A stretch of DNA of 64,000 bases, taken from NCBI GenBank assembly GCA_963776195.1, contig CAVZMO010000015.1:62001-126000 (forward strand), read 5' to 3'. The DNA comes from CAVZMO01 sp963776195 (GTDB taxonomy: Bacteria > Nitrospirota > Thermodesulfovibrionia > Thermodesulfovibrionales > SM23-35). Shown here piece after piece: positions 53,035-61,285 of this stretch (within the stretch, counting starts at the first letter, position 1; the number at the start of each line of letters is the position of its first letter). Under the pieces are notes generated by a model, which was given only the letters and a program-made list of their open reading frames with translations, had not been told where the DNA came from and ran no database searches. A program made the translations under genes and the position numbers.

Positions 53035-54075
53035 ATGAATCGAAAAGCCGTAGCGTTGTTATCAGGCGGCCTTGACAGCACGCTCGCAATCCTTACAGTG
53101 CTGAAGCAGGGCATTGAGGTTAAGGCCATAAAGTTCCGGACGCCCTTTGATTCCGATACCGCCGGCAAGGCTTCGGGTTTTTTTCCTTTCTCCGTTGCCC
53201 GCAGATTCTGCTTCGATGTTGAGATCTCCAGTCCCGGCGACGGGTTTCTCGATATCGTGAAGAACCCGAAGCATGGTTACGGGAAGAATATGAACCCCTG
53301 TATTGACTGCAGAATATTCATGCTCAAAGAAGCCAGAAAGTTGATGGATATGATCGCGGCGGATTTCATTATTACCGGCGAGGTGATTGGTCAGAGGCCC
53401 ATGAGCCAGAAAAAGGATATGCTCTATCACATAGACAGAGAAGCGGGGGTTACCGATTTTGTTCTGAGGCCGCTCAGTGCGAAATTGCTCAAAATCACTG
53501 CGCCTGAACAAAGAGGGCTCATTAACAGGGAAATGTTTTATGATTTCAGCGGACGTTCGAGAAAACCGCAGATTGCTCTCGCGAGGGAATTCGGACTTGA
53601 GGATTATCCTTTGCCCGCGGGAGGTTGCCTCCTTACAGAGCCGAATTATGCGTATAGACTGAAAGACTTGATGGCTTTCAATTCATCGCCGTCCATGAGG
53701 GATATTGACCTGCTGAGGATAGGCAGACACTTCAGATTTTCTCCTTCGTGCAAGATTGTGATAGGCAGGGATAAGGGGGAAAACGAGATCATCGAATCCT
53801 TGGCAGCCGACACAGATTGTCTTTTAAGGGTCGAGGGATACGGAAGTCCGCTGACTTTAGTGACTGCAGAAATCACCGATGAGGTTCTAAGAATAGCTGC
53901 TTCTCTCTGCGCGCGATACTCGGATGCAAAGGGTTTGCCGAGTGTTCATGTCAGCGTTTTTACAAAAGGTCTGAAATATTCAATTGAAGTGCAACCCGCA
54001 GGAGATGACACGCTCAGAGAATGCAGAATAGAGCTTAAGAAACAATCCGGTAAACAAGTAACAACTATTAAATAG
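53035..54075 (+). CDS. PP-loop ATPase, tRNA thiolation-like (MnmA/ThiI-related)
   Basis: 346 residues from ATG 53035 (AAGG upstream at a short distance); a longer in-frame start has no site. The pyrophosphatase P-loop is LLSGGLDSTLAI. NPCIDCRIFMLKEARKLM, FIITGEVIGQRPMSQ and GGCLLTEPNYAYRL resemble the sulfur-transfer domain of uncharacterised MnmA/ThiI-like proteins in anaerobes. The C-terminal 110 residues (VIGRDKGENEIIESL) are a DUF-type extension. It likely adenylates a tRNA base or similar for thiolation; the exact modification is not known. Confidence 0.82.
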   Translation: MNRKAVALLSGGLDSTLAILTVLKQGIEVKAIKFRTPFDSDTAGKASGFFPFSVARRFCFDVEISSPGDGFLDIVKNPKHGYGKNMNPCIDCRIFMLKEARKLMDMIAADFIITGEVIGQRPMSQKKDMLYHIDREAGVTDFVLRPLSAKLLKITAPEQRGLINREMFYDFSGRSRKPQIALAREFGLEDYPLPAGGCLLTEPNYAYRLKDLMAFNSSPSMRDIDLLRIGRHFRFSPSCKIVIGRDKGENEIIESLAADTDCLLRVEGYGSPLTLVTAEITDEVLRIAASLCARYSDAKGLPSVHVSVFTKGLKYSIEVQPAGDDTLRECRIELKKQSGKQVTTIK

Positions 54076-54141
54076 AAAAACTGAATTGCATAAAAGATGC
54101 AGATTACGGGTCAAGCGGGGAATGACCGAAAAGCGGGAAAG

Positions 54142-54984
54142 TTATGACAACCTGACGGGAATCCCCTTTGACCTCAGGTATTCCTTCGCTTCCTTAACCG
54201 TATACTCCCTGTAATGGAATATCGATGCAGCGAGGACCGCGTCCGCCTTTCCATCCGCAAGCGCTTCGTACAGATGGTCGAGGGTCCCGGCTCCTCCCGA
54301 CGCGATAACCGGGACAGTCACAGCCTCTGATATAGCGCGGGTTAATTCGATGTCATAGCCATCCTTGGTGCCGTCCTTGTCCATACTCGTCAGCATGATT
54401 TCACCCGCTCCGAATTCCTCCATCTTTTTTGCCCAGTGAACAGCATCGATGAGCTTCATCTGTCTTCCGCCGTGAGTAGAGATCGCCCATGTCAGCCCGT
54501 CAGATGGTGATTTAAGGCATACGTCTCTAAGGGCAGGGTCGTCAACCCAGCCTTCACCGGTCGCGCCGGCCATATTATCGGTCACTCTTTTTGCGTCGAC
54601 CGCAATGACTATGCACTGGCTGCCGAATCTCTCCGCAGCCCTGCCGATAAAATATGGGTCTTTTACCGCGGTCGTGTTGATCGAAACCTTGTCACATCCC
54701 GCGTTCAGAAGGTCCCTTATGTCATCAAGGGTTTTGATACCTCCCCCGACCGTCAGGGGCATAAAGACGTCCTCAGCAGTTTTCATAACAACATCGAGTA
54801 TTATCTTTCTCTTTTCGTGTGAAGCGGTAATATCAAGAAATATCAATTCATCGGCGCCCTGTTTGTCATAAAATATCGCATTCTCCACAGGGTCACCTGC
54901 ATCCCGCAGATTTACAAAGCTGACACCCTTGACCACACGGCCGTCTTTCACATCAAGGCAGGGTATTATGCGTTTAGCTAACAT
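54142..54984 (-). CDS. hisF: Imidazole glycerol phosphate synthase subunit HisF
   Basis: 280 residues, about 28 longer than usual. The TIM barrel is typical: AKRIIPCLDVKDGRVVKGV, MPLTVGGGIKTLDDI, DKVSINTTAV, IVIAVDAKRV, EIMLTSMDKDGTKDGYD and VIASGGAGTLDHLYEAL. Catalytic Asp11 and Asp at the SMDKDGT loop are present. The extra residues (about 135-165, with GEGWVDDPALRDVCLKSP) fall between IVIAVDAKRV and the THGGR loop. It makes the imidazole ring with HisH; hisH is not in this window. It overlaps the end of hisA by seven bases. Confidence 0.93.
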   Translation of the reverse strand: MLAKRIIPCLDVKDGRVVKGVSFVNLRDAGDPVENAIFYDKQGADELIFLDITASHEKRKIILDVVMKTAEDVFMPLTVGGGIKTLDDIRDLLNAGCDKVSINTTAVKDPYFIGRAAERFGSQCIVIAVDAKRVTDNMAGATGEGWVDDPALRDVCLKSPSDGLTWAISTHGGRQMKLIDAVHWAKKMEEFGAGEIMLTSMDKDGTKDGYDIELTRAISEAVTVPVIASGGAGTLDHLYEALADGKADAVLAASIFHYREYTVKEAKEYLRSKGIPVRLS

Positions 54985-55706
54985 TCTTGCCCCGCTGCAA
55001 ATCGGATTGCTTCCTTGAGATCAAGCGTCCCTGAATAGATCGCTTTTCCCGTTATTGCTCCCCAGAGATTTTTTATTTTCATCAGATTCTTTATATCCTC
55101 CAGGCATGAAATTCCGCCGGAAGCGATCACGGGGATCCTGACACTCTCGACCATTTCCCGCGTTGCTTCTATGTTAGGCCCCGACAGCATGCCGTCTCTT
55201 TTTATGTCCGTATAAATAATGCCGGCAATCCCTACCATCTCCAAACGTTTTGCCAATTCCTTTGCAGTGATCGATGTGACCTCCTCCCACCCCTTAATTG
55301 CAACCATTCCGTCACTGGCATCAATACCGGTCAAAACCCTGCCGGGATGTTTGCTGCAGGAATAGGTTAGAAATTCCGGATCTTCAATGGCTGCGGTACC
55401 GATGATAATCCTGTCGATCCCCGCCGAAAAAAGTTTTAAGAGATTTCCGCTATCCCGTATGCCGCCTCCTACTTGCAGCACAATCTTCACAGATTTTCTG
55501 ATCTTTATTATTGCATCGAGGTTTTTTTGATCCCCTGAAAATGCGCCGTCGAGGTCAACGATGTGAAGGAGTGTTGCTCCGGCGGACTCCCACCGTCTTG
55601 CGGTATTTCCGGGGTTATTCGAATAAACCGTAAGAGCGTCTTTTTTCCCCTGAACGAGCCTGACACAATTGCCTTCTTTCAAATCTATCGCTGGAATAAC
55701 AAACAT
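54978..55706 (-). CDS. hisA: Phosphoribosylformimino-5-aminoimidazole carboxamide ribotide isomerase
   Basis: 242 residues, normal size. FVIPAIDLKEGNCVRLVQGKKD holds catalytic Asp8, LHIVDLDGAFSG and QVGGGIRDSGNLLKL follow, and IYTDIKRDGMLSGPN carries the second Asp. It converts ProFAR to PRFAR, the HisF substrate, and shares the TIM-barrel origin of HisF. hisA-hisF overlap and form a leftward operon fragment. It is divergent from the DUF3108 gene, with 27 bases between starts. Confidence 0.94.
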   Translation of the reverse strand: MFVIPAIDLKEGNCVRLVQGKKDALTVYSNNPGNTARRWESAGATLLHIVDLDGAFSGDQKNLDAIIKIRKSVKIVLQVGGGIRDSGNLLKLFSAGIDRIIIGTAAIEDPEFLTYSCSKHPGRVLTGIDASDGMVAIKGWEEVTSITAKELAKRLEMVGIAGIIYTDIKRDGMLSGPNIEATREMVESVRIPVIASGGISCLEDIKNLMKIKNLWGAITGKAIYSGTLDLKEAIRFAAGQEC

Positions 55707-55733
55707 AAATTAATATAACATAATGGAAAGCTG

Positions 55734-56558
55734 ATGCGAACGAAAGGCAATAATCATTCAGAAACAATGCCCTCTCATCTTCTTTTCTTGAAGGGGAGGA
55801 AGAAAGGTTTTATAAGCAATAAATTAAGGATAACCATATGTTTTCTGCTCTGGATATCTCTCTCGGTTTTTTCATCAGCCTTCGCAGAACCATTTAAAAT
55901 ACCGGAAAAATTTGTTTATGACCTTACCTGGACGGGCATTAAGGCCGGCACTGCATCGCTCGAATTAATCAATGACGGGGACGCATTGAAAATCATTTCG
56001 ACCGCCAGATCGGCACAATGGGTCTCCGTTTTCTATACCGTTGAAGATAAGGTGGAAAGCACCATTTCGAAAAATTCTTCTTTCTCAGAGTTCGGCCGGC
56101 CGATAAAATACAGACTCAGGATACGGGAAGGGAGCAACAGGAAGGACAAGGAGGTCATCTTTGACCGCAATAACAATAAGGCAAAGTATGTGGATTATCT
56201 TAAGAACGAAAAAAAGGAGTTTGACGTGCCCGTATCCATCCTCGATCCGATATCAAGTTTCTATTATCTCAGATTGATGAAGCTTGTTGTCGGCGAATCG
56301 GTCTATGTGACCATTTTTGACAGTAAAAAGGTCTGGAATGTTGAGGTTCAGGTATTGAGGAAGGAAAAGGTGACCGTCCCCATAGGCACATTTGACACGA
56401 TCGTGGTTAAACCGTTAATGAAATCCGAAGGAATCTTTTATCGAAAAGGTGAAATATTCATCTGGCTTACCGATGACATAAAACACATCCCGGTAAAGAT
56501 GCAGACCAAGGTGGCTGTCGGCTCTGTTACAGCAGCCCTCGTTCAGGCCGGGTATTAA
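55734..56558 (+). CDS. DUF3108 envelope protein
   Basis: 274 residues as read; a signal-like helix (ITICFLLWISLSVFSSAFAEPF) lies at about 33-54, so the true start may be a later ATG (for example 55767). The mature part is beta-rich: FVYDLTWTGIKAGTASLEL and FYTVEDKVESTISKNS, VSILDPISSFYYLR, IWLTDDIKHIPVKMQTKVAVGSV match DUF3108. Such proteins are periplasmic or outer-membrane-associated and often neighbour lipopolysaccharide genes. It is directly followed by msbA with a three-base gap, so co-expressed. Confidence 0.82.
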   Translation: MRTKGNNHSETMPSHLLFLKGRKKGFISNKLRITICFLLWISLSVFSSAFAEPFKIPEKFVYDLTWTGIKAGTASLELINDGDALKIISTARSAQWVSVFYTVEDKVESTISKNSSFSEFGRPIKYRLRIREGSNRKDKEVIFDRNNNKAKYVDYLKNEKKEFDVPVSILDPISSFYYLRLMKLVVGESVYVTIFDSKKVWNVEVQVLRKEKVTVPIGTFDTIVVKPLMKSEGIFYRKGEIFIWLTDDIKHIPVKMQTKVAVGSVTAALVQAGY

Positions 56559-56561
56559 GTT

Positions 56562-58271
56562 ATGCATGTCTTAAAAAAGCTCATCGGACTTACAAAGCCA
56601 TACTGGCTGAGGATCTTCGGCGGCATCATCCTGAGCCTTATGGTTTCCGGCCTGACCGGTGCGATCGCCTGGGCCGTCAAACCGGCCCTTGACGAAGTCC
56701 TGATCGGGAAGAAATATGGGTATCTAAAAATCCTACCCTTCGGGATATTCTTGCTTTTTTCGCTCAAGGGTGTTTTAAGTTTTTGTCAAATATACCTGAT
56801 GAGGTCTTCGGGGCTGAAATTAGTCCGGGAGTTAAGGAATAAATTGTATAACCATATTCTTTCTCTGCCGGTCGGATATTTTAACAAAGAGTCCTCAGGG
56901 GTAATTGTATCAAGGGTTATGTTAGACGTAGATACCCTGAACGGGCTGGTCTCCGAAGTCCTAAGGACATTTATTGTTGAAGTACCGACCGTGATTTTTC
57001 TCCTCGGCGTCGCGTTATACCGGAGATGGGATCTGACTTTGATGAGTCTGATCTTACTGCCTTTGATCGCTTACAGTGCAAAGAGATTCGGCAAGGGCGT
57101 GAAAAGCAAGAGGAAAGAAGCGCAGAGAAAATTATCCCTTCTTACACACAAGGTCGGCGAAAGTGTCTTTGGAGTCCGGATAATCAAGATCTTTAATCGT
57201 GAAGGGGTGATGTTGGAAAAATTTAAGAGCGACAACCAGAGATACTATAGGGAACTTTTAAGGGTTACCCGGCTTAAGGAGTTCACAAAACTGGTCATTG
57301 ATGTCGTAACCGGGTCGGGTATTGCTGTTGTTCTATGGTATGGCGGTATTATGGTGGTGAACGGGACTATTACAGCCGGCGTTTTTGCTTCAATACTGGT
57401 AGCTGTTTATATGATGTTTTCACCGATAAAAAAGTTGGGCGAAGCGTATAATTCCTTACAGGAGGCGAGGGCGTCAATCGAGAGAATAGATACGTTACAG
57501 GACACTGAGCCCGAAGAGAAGGGCCGGGTACCGTTGGGCGGATTTAAGAAATCCATAAAGTTCGAAGACGTGTCTTTTAGTTTTCCGGGAAATACCTTGC
57601 CGGTATTGACCGATGTGAATTTAGAAATACGTCACGGTGAAGTCGTTGCCATAGTCGGGCGAAGCGGGGTAGGGAAATCAACCCTTGTTGATCTGATCCC
57701 TAAATTTCATATACCTTCGAGCGGCATGCTGGCCATAGATGGGATCGATGTACGTGATGTTGAATTGCATTCTCTCAGGCAGCAGATAGGGATTGTGAGC
57801 CAGGACATCATTCTTTTCAACGACACCGTAAGGGAAAATATAGCCTTCGGGAAATCAGGGGCCTCGGAAGCTGATATTGTCGAAGCAGCCAGAATGGCCT
57901 ATGCTGATGAATTTATCCGGGAACTGCCCGAAAAATATGATACCCTCATCGGAGACAGGGGATTAAAGCTGTCGGGCGGGCAGCGTCAGCGCATAGCCAT
58001 AGCCCGGGCGATCCTGAAGAATCCCCCGATACTGATCCTCGATGAGGCAACCTCATCACTCGATTCGGTTTCGGAAGCGCTCGTGCAGAACGCGCTTGAA
58101 TCACTGATGAAAGGAAGGACAACAATCGTGATTGCACACAGGCTCTCGACCATCAAGCATGCCGACAGGATCCTGATAATCGAAAAGGGGAAGATAGAAG
58201 ATGTCGGGAAACATGAAGAACTTATCGCCAGAAATTTAACGTATAGAGAACTCTATAACGTATTTTTATAA
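56562..58271 (+). CDS. msbA: Lipid A/lipopolysaccharide ABC exporter MsbA
   Basis: 569 residues, a fused half-transporter. Six helices in residues about 15-300, then the ATPase: Walker A GRSGVGKSTLV, Q-loop IVSQDIILFNDTV, signature LSGGQRQRIAIARA, Walker B ILILDEATSSLD, H-loop VIAHRLST. It resembles MsbA (flippase of lipid A core) more than drug exporters, chiefly through length and neighbours: DUF3108 before it and a lipopolysaccharide-type glycosyltransferase after it. The ATG lies three bases after the previous stop, with no separate ribosome site. Confidence 0.9.
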   Translation: MHVLKKLIGLTKPYWLRIFGGIILSLMVSGLTGAIAWAVKPALDEVLIGKKYGYLKILPFGIFLLFSLKGVLSFCQIYLMRSSGLKLVRELRNKLYNHILSLPVGYFNKESSGVIVSRVMLDVDTLNGLVSEVLRTFIVEVPTVIFLLGVALYRRWDLTLMSLILLPLIAYSAKRFGKGVKSKRKEAQRKLSLLTHKVGESVFGVRIIKIFNREGVMLEKFKSDNQRYYRELLRVTRLKEFTKLVIDVVTGSGIAVVLWYGGIMVVNGTITAGVFASILVAVYMMFSPIKKLGEAYNSLQEARASIERIDTLQDTEPEEKGRVPLGGFKKSIKFEDVSFSFPGNTLPVLTDVNLEIRHGEVVAIVGRSGVGKSTLVDLIPKFHIPSSGMLAIDGIDVRDVELHSLRQQIGIVSQDIILFNDTVRENIAFGKSGASEADIVEAARMAYADEFIRELPEKYDTLIGDRGLKLSGGQRQRIAIARAILKNPPILILDEATSSLDSVSEALVQNALESLMKGRTTIVIAHRLSTIKHADRILIIEKGKIEDVGKHEELIARNLTYRELYNVFL

Positions 58272-58315
58272 ATTTTTTTCAGGTTTGATCTTTAAAGATA
58301 AAACGGAGGGAATTG

Positions 58316-59074
58316 TTGGACAGGGAAAAAATATCGGTTACCGTTATTACACATAATGAAGAAGAAAATATCAGGGATTGTCTGGAAAGTGTGAAATGGG
58401 CCGACGAGATTATTGTAGTTGATTCGGGGAGTACCGATAGGACGGTTGAGATTTGCAGTGAATATACGGATAAGATATTTTTTAATCTGTGGACAGGCAT
58501 GAAGGAACAAAAGCAATGCGCTGTTGAGAAGGCGTCAAATATTTGGATATTCAGCATCGATGCCGATGAAAGGGCTACGGAGGCGATTAAACAGTTTATC
58601 CATCAGGAATTGAAAAATCCGTCCTACGACGGTTATCGCTTTCCGAGGCAGAATTACTTTCTCGGCGAGTGGCTTAAACACGGGGGATGGTATCCCGACC
58701 ATGTTTTGAGATTGTTCAGGAAGGATAGAGGGCATTTCGGAGGAATAAACCCCCATGATAAGGTAGTTATGAAGAGCGGCGGAGTCAAGACCGTCCAAAT
58801 TCCGCTTGTCCACCATACCTATAAATCGATATCTCAATATCTGACTAAGCAGAACATGTATTCAAGCATATCGGCAAAGGAGTTATTTTATTCCGGCAGG
58901 AAGGTTACGCCCTTTATCATCCCGTTGAAAGCGGTATGGAAATTCATAGAAACTTACTGCATGAAAAAGGGTTTTATGGACGGATGCCGCGGATTTATTG
59001 TCGCTATTGGTGCGACGTATTCGATGTTCTGGAAGTATATACAGTTGTGGGAACTGTGCCGCAAGAATAAATAA
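58316..59074 (+). CDS. Glycosyltransferase family 2, lipopolysaccharide core type (WaaE/KdtX-like)
   Basis: About 252 residues with a TTG start at 58316 that suits GGAGGG five bases upstream; an adjacent TTG codon is an alternative. SVTVITHNEEENIRDCLESVKWADEIIVVDSGSTDRTVE is the donor-binding N-terminus, and SIDADERATEAIKQ holds the DxD-like metal site. LFRKDRGHFGGINPHDKV and HHTYKSISQYLTKQN are typical of the WaaE group, which adds glucose or a related sugar to inner-core heptose. It is 44 bases after msbA and probably in the same transcript. Confidence 0.87.
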   Translation: MDREKISVTVITHNEEENIRDCLESVKWADEIIVVDSGSTDRTVEICSEYTDKIFFNLWTGMKEQKQCAVEKASNIWIFSIDADERATEAIKQFIHQELKNPSYDGYRFPRQNYFLGEWLKHGGWYPDHVLRLFRKDRGHFGGINPHDKVVMKSGGVKTVQIPLVHHTYKSISQYLTKQNMYSSISAKELFYSGRKVTPFIIPLKAVWKFIETYCMKKGFMDGCRGFIVAIGATYSMFWKYIQLWELCRKNK

Positions 59075-59079
59075 ATTCT

Positions 59080-60048
59080 CTATTTATTTTTTGAGTGCCA
59101 CCTGTAGGCGGTTTCCACAATGGTATCGATATCCGCACATCGTGGCTTCCAGCCCAAGATCTCTACCGCCTTTTTATAGTTGCTGATAAGGACCGGCGGG
59201 TCTCCTTCACGTCTCTCCGATTCAATAACCCTGACATCTCTCTTGCTTGTTCTTTTTACCGCGTCAATAATCTCCCTCACCGAATGACCGATGCCGTTGC
59301 CTAAATTGAAGGAATTACTGGCGTCCTTATCTCTGAGATATTCAAGTGCCTTGATATGGGCGTCCGACAGATCGGTAACATGGATGTAATCCCTTACGCA
59401 TGTACCGTCTTTTGTAGGATAATCGGTCCCGAAGATCCTAATATCATCGTTGATGCCCAGGGCTGCATAGACCGCGAGCGGAATAAGATGGGTTTCCGGA
59501 TCGTGTCTTTCGCCTATTTCACCTTCCGGGTCTGCCCCTGCGGCATTGAAATATCTTAAATTAACATGTCTTATCCCATATGCTTTGTCATAATCGTGCA
59601 GGATTTCTTCTATCATCAGTTTGCTTTTACCATAGGGATTGACAGGGCTCTGAGGATGGTCTTCCGTTATGGGGATCTCCTTGGGAACCCCGTACGTCGA
59701 GCATGTGGATGAAAAAATAAAATATCGCACATTCGATTCCCTCATTACCTCCAGAAGATTCAGGGTATTCGAAACATTATTCAGATAATACCTTGCCGGA
59801 TGAACAACTGATTCACCTACATAGGCAAACGCGCTGAAATGCATTACGGCATCGATCGGATATTTTTTAAAGCAGAGCCGTATTTGATCCCTATCGGCAA
59901 GATCTCCCAAAACAAACTCTCCCCACTTGACAAACTCCCGGTGGCCATAGACCAGACTATCAAAGATAACGGTTTTGAAACCGCTCCTGTTTAAGAGCTT
60001 GTTGACATGAGAACCGATATACCCCGCACCCCCAACAATAAGTATCAT
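59080..60048 (-). CDS. galE: UDP-glucose 4-epimerase
   Basis: 322 residues from ATG 60048, ten bases after GGGAGG; a longer in-frame start would cover that site. ILIVGGAGYIGSHVNKLL is the NAD-binding Gly motif, FIFSSTCSTYGVP has the catalytic Ser/Thr, and YGKSKLMIEEIL the YxxxK pair. LRYFNAAGADPEGEIGE and YPTKDGTCVRDYIHVTDL are GalE-specific. It supplies UDP-galactose for the nearby glycosyltransferases. It follows the leftward GT4 gene and converges on the GT2 gene, with the two stops about five bases apart. Confidence 0.93.
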   Translation of the reverse strand: MILIVGGAGYIGSHVNKLLNRSGFKTVIFDSLVYGHREFVKWGEFVLGDLADRDQIRLCFKKYPIDAVMHFSAFAYVGESVVHPARYYLNNVSNTLNLLEVMRESNVRYFIFSSTCSTYGVPKEIPITEDHPQSPVNPYGKSKLMIEEILHDYDKAYGIRHVNLRYFNAAGADPEGEIGERHDPETHLIPLAVYAALGINDDIRIFGTDYPTKDGTCVRDYIHVTDLSDAHIKALEYLRDKDASNSFNLGNGIGHSVREIIDAVKRTSKRDVRVIESERREGDPPVLISNYKKAVEILGWKPRCADIDTIVETAYRWHSKNK

Positions 60049-60075
60049 TTTATTCTTTCCTCCCATCATTCTTTT

Positions 60076-61209
60076 TCATCGTACATCGGTATCCGCGATG
60101 CATATATCGACGATCTTTCTTAACTGCATTTCAAAATCGAGATGTCTCACGGTCTCTCTGATGTCATTTTTTGAAAGATGTTCGCCCAATGCCGATTCCA
60201 TCGCTTCAGCTACGGAACCAATATCTCTCAAATTCCTTATAACCGAACCGGTTCCGTCCCTAATTACTTCTGCACAGCCATTTGCGTCACTCGTTACCGT
60301 ATATAAACCCATTGCCAGGGCCTCCAATGACACGTTTGAGAAAGGGTCATAGATTGTGGGCAGCACAAAGGCATCAGAGATCTGAAGAAAGGGGATCACA
60401 TCATTCTGAGGGCCGAAGAAATGGACCCTTTCGGTAACGCCTGATTTTTCACAGAGAACTCTATACCGGCCTTCACACTTATCCTTCCCTACCACGATTA
60501 ATTCGGTATACTCGGGAAGCAAGGCAACCGCCCTGATGGCTTTTGCAAGACCTTTTCTTTCATAACCGCTTCCCACAAAGAGAAAATAGAATTTATCCGT
60601 GTTGAGATTAAGCTTTTTTACTATATGATTCCTCATATCGAGTCCCTGCTCGAATGCCTCCGAGAATTCGTCCCATTCAACACCATTATGGACTACCGTT
60701 AACTTGTTTTCTATCTGAGGATAATAATGCGCTATTTCTTTCTCTACAAGATGGGAATTACAAAAGATCTTTTTCAACTTATCCGACAAAAAGGCCCGCC
60801 CCTCCATTGCTATCATCGCTCTATGGAAAGGATTGGCCTTAAAACTCATACATCTAAACGGAGAACTTTCATCGCATCTTCTTTGAATCCAGGCCGCATG
60901 GCATCCGCTGCCCGCCCTCAAATGTGTCTGATAGTCCGTTCGGTCCATTCCCAGAACGCAGTCGTACCGCTCTTTTTTTAAATATCTTTTCACCGAGGAA
61001 TTGAAAGTCAGAAGTTTCAGGAGATTATTATGCCGGCATTGCTTCAGAGCTATCTGTCTGAAATTCCGGTTAACCCCGTCCCAATTGCCATGTACCGATG
61101 TGAGGACGTCCACTTCGACATTATTAACAAAGGCTTCTATCAGCCTCGTTGTATATTTCTCGGCACCCCCGTAAGGTGTGTAATTGCTCTTAATTATTGC
61201 GACCCGCAT
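60076..61209 (-). CDS. Glycosyltransferase family 4 (WaaG-like)
   Basis: 377 residues of the GT-B fold. IIKSNYTPYGGAEKYTTRLIEAF opens the acceptor domain and VHNGVEWDEF ends it. The donor site has FLFVGSGYERKGLAKAIRAVALL and, further on, AFVLPTIYDPFSNVSLEALAMGLYTVTSDANG, the E-x7-E region that binds the nucleotide sugar. Domain order and the RAGSGCHAAWIQRR phrase resemble lipopolysaccharide glucosyltransferase I (WaaG). It is upstream of galE on the same strand with a gap of about 27 bases. Confidence 0.88.
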   Translation of the reverse strand: MRVAIIKSNYTPYGGAEKYTTRLIEAFVNNVEVDVLTSVHGNWDGVNRNFRQIALKQCRHNNLLKLLTFNSSVKRYLKKERYDCVLGMDRTDYQTHLRAGSGCHAAWIQRRCDESSPFRCMSFKANPFHRAMIAMEGRAFLSDKLKKIFCNSHLVEKEIAHYYPQIENKLTVVHNGVEWDEFSEAFEQGLDMRNHIVKKLNLNTDKFYFLFVGSGYERKGLAKAIRAVALLPEYTELIVVGKDKCEGRYRVLCEKSGVTERVHFFGPQNDVIPFLQISDAFVLPTIYDPFSNVSLEALAMGLYTVTSDANGCAEVIRDGTGSVIRNLRDIGSVAEAMESALGEHLSKNDIRETVRHLDFEMQLRKIVDICIADTDVR

Positions 61210-61285
61210 TTTCCATAAATCATCTCGAAGTATTTATGCTAATATATTTTAATTCAAATATCGGTGAACATTCTTATTGTTTCCC

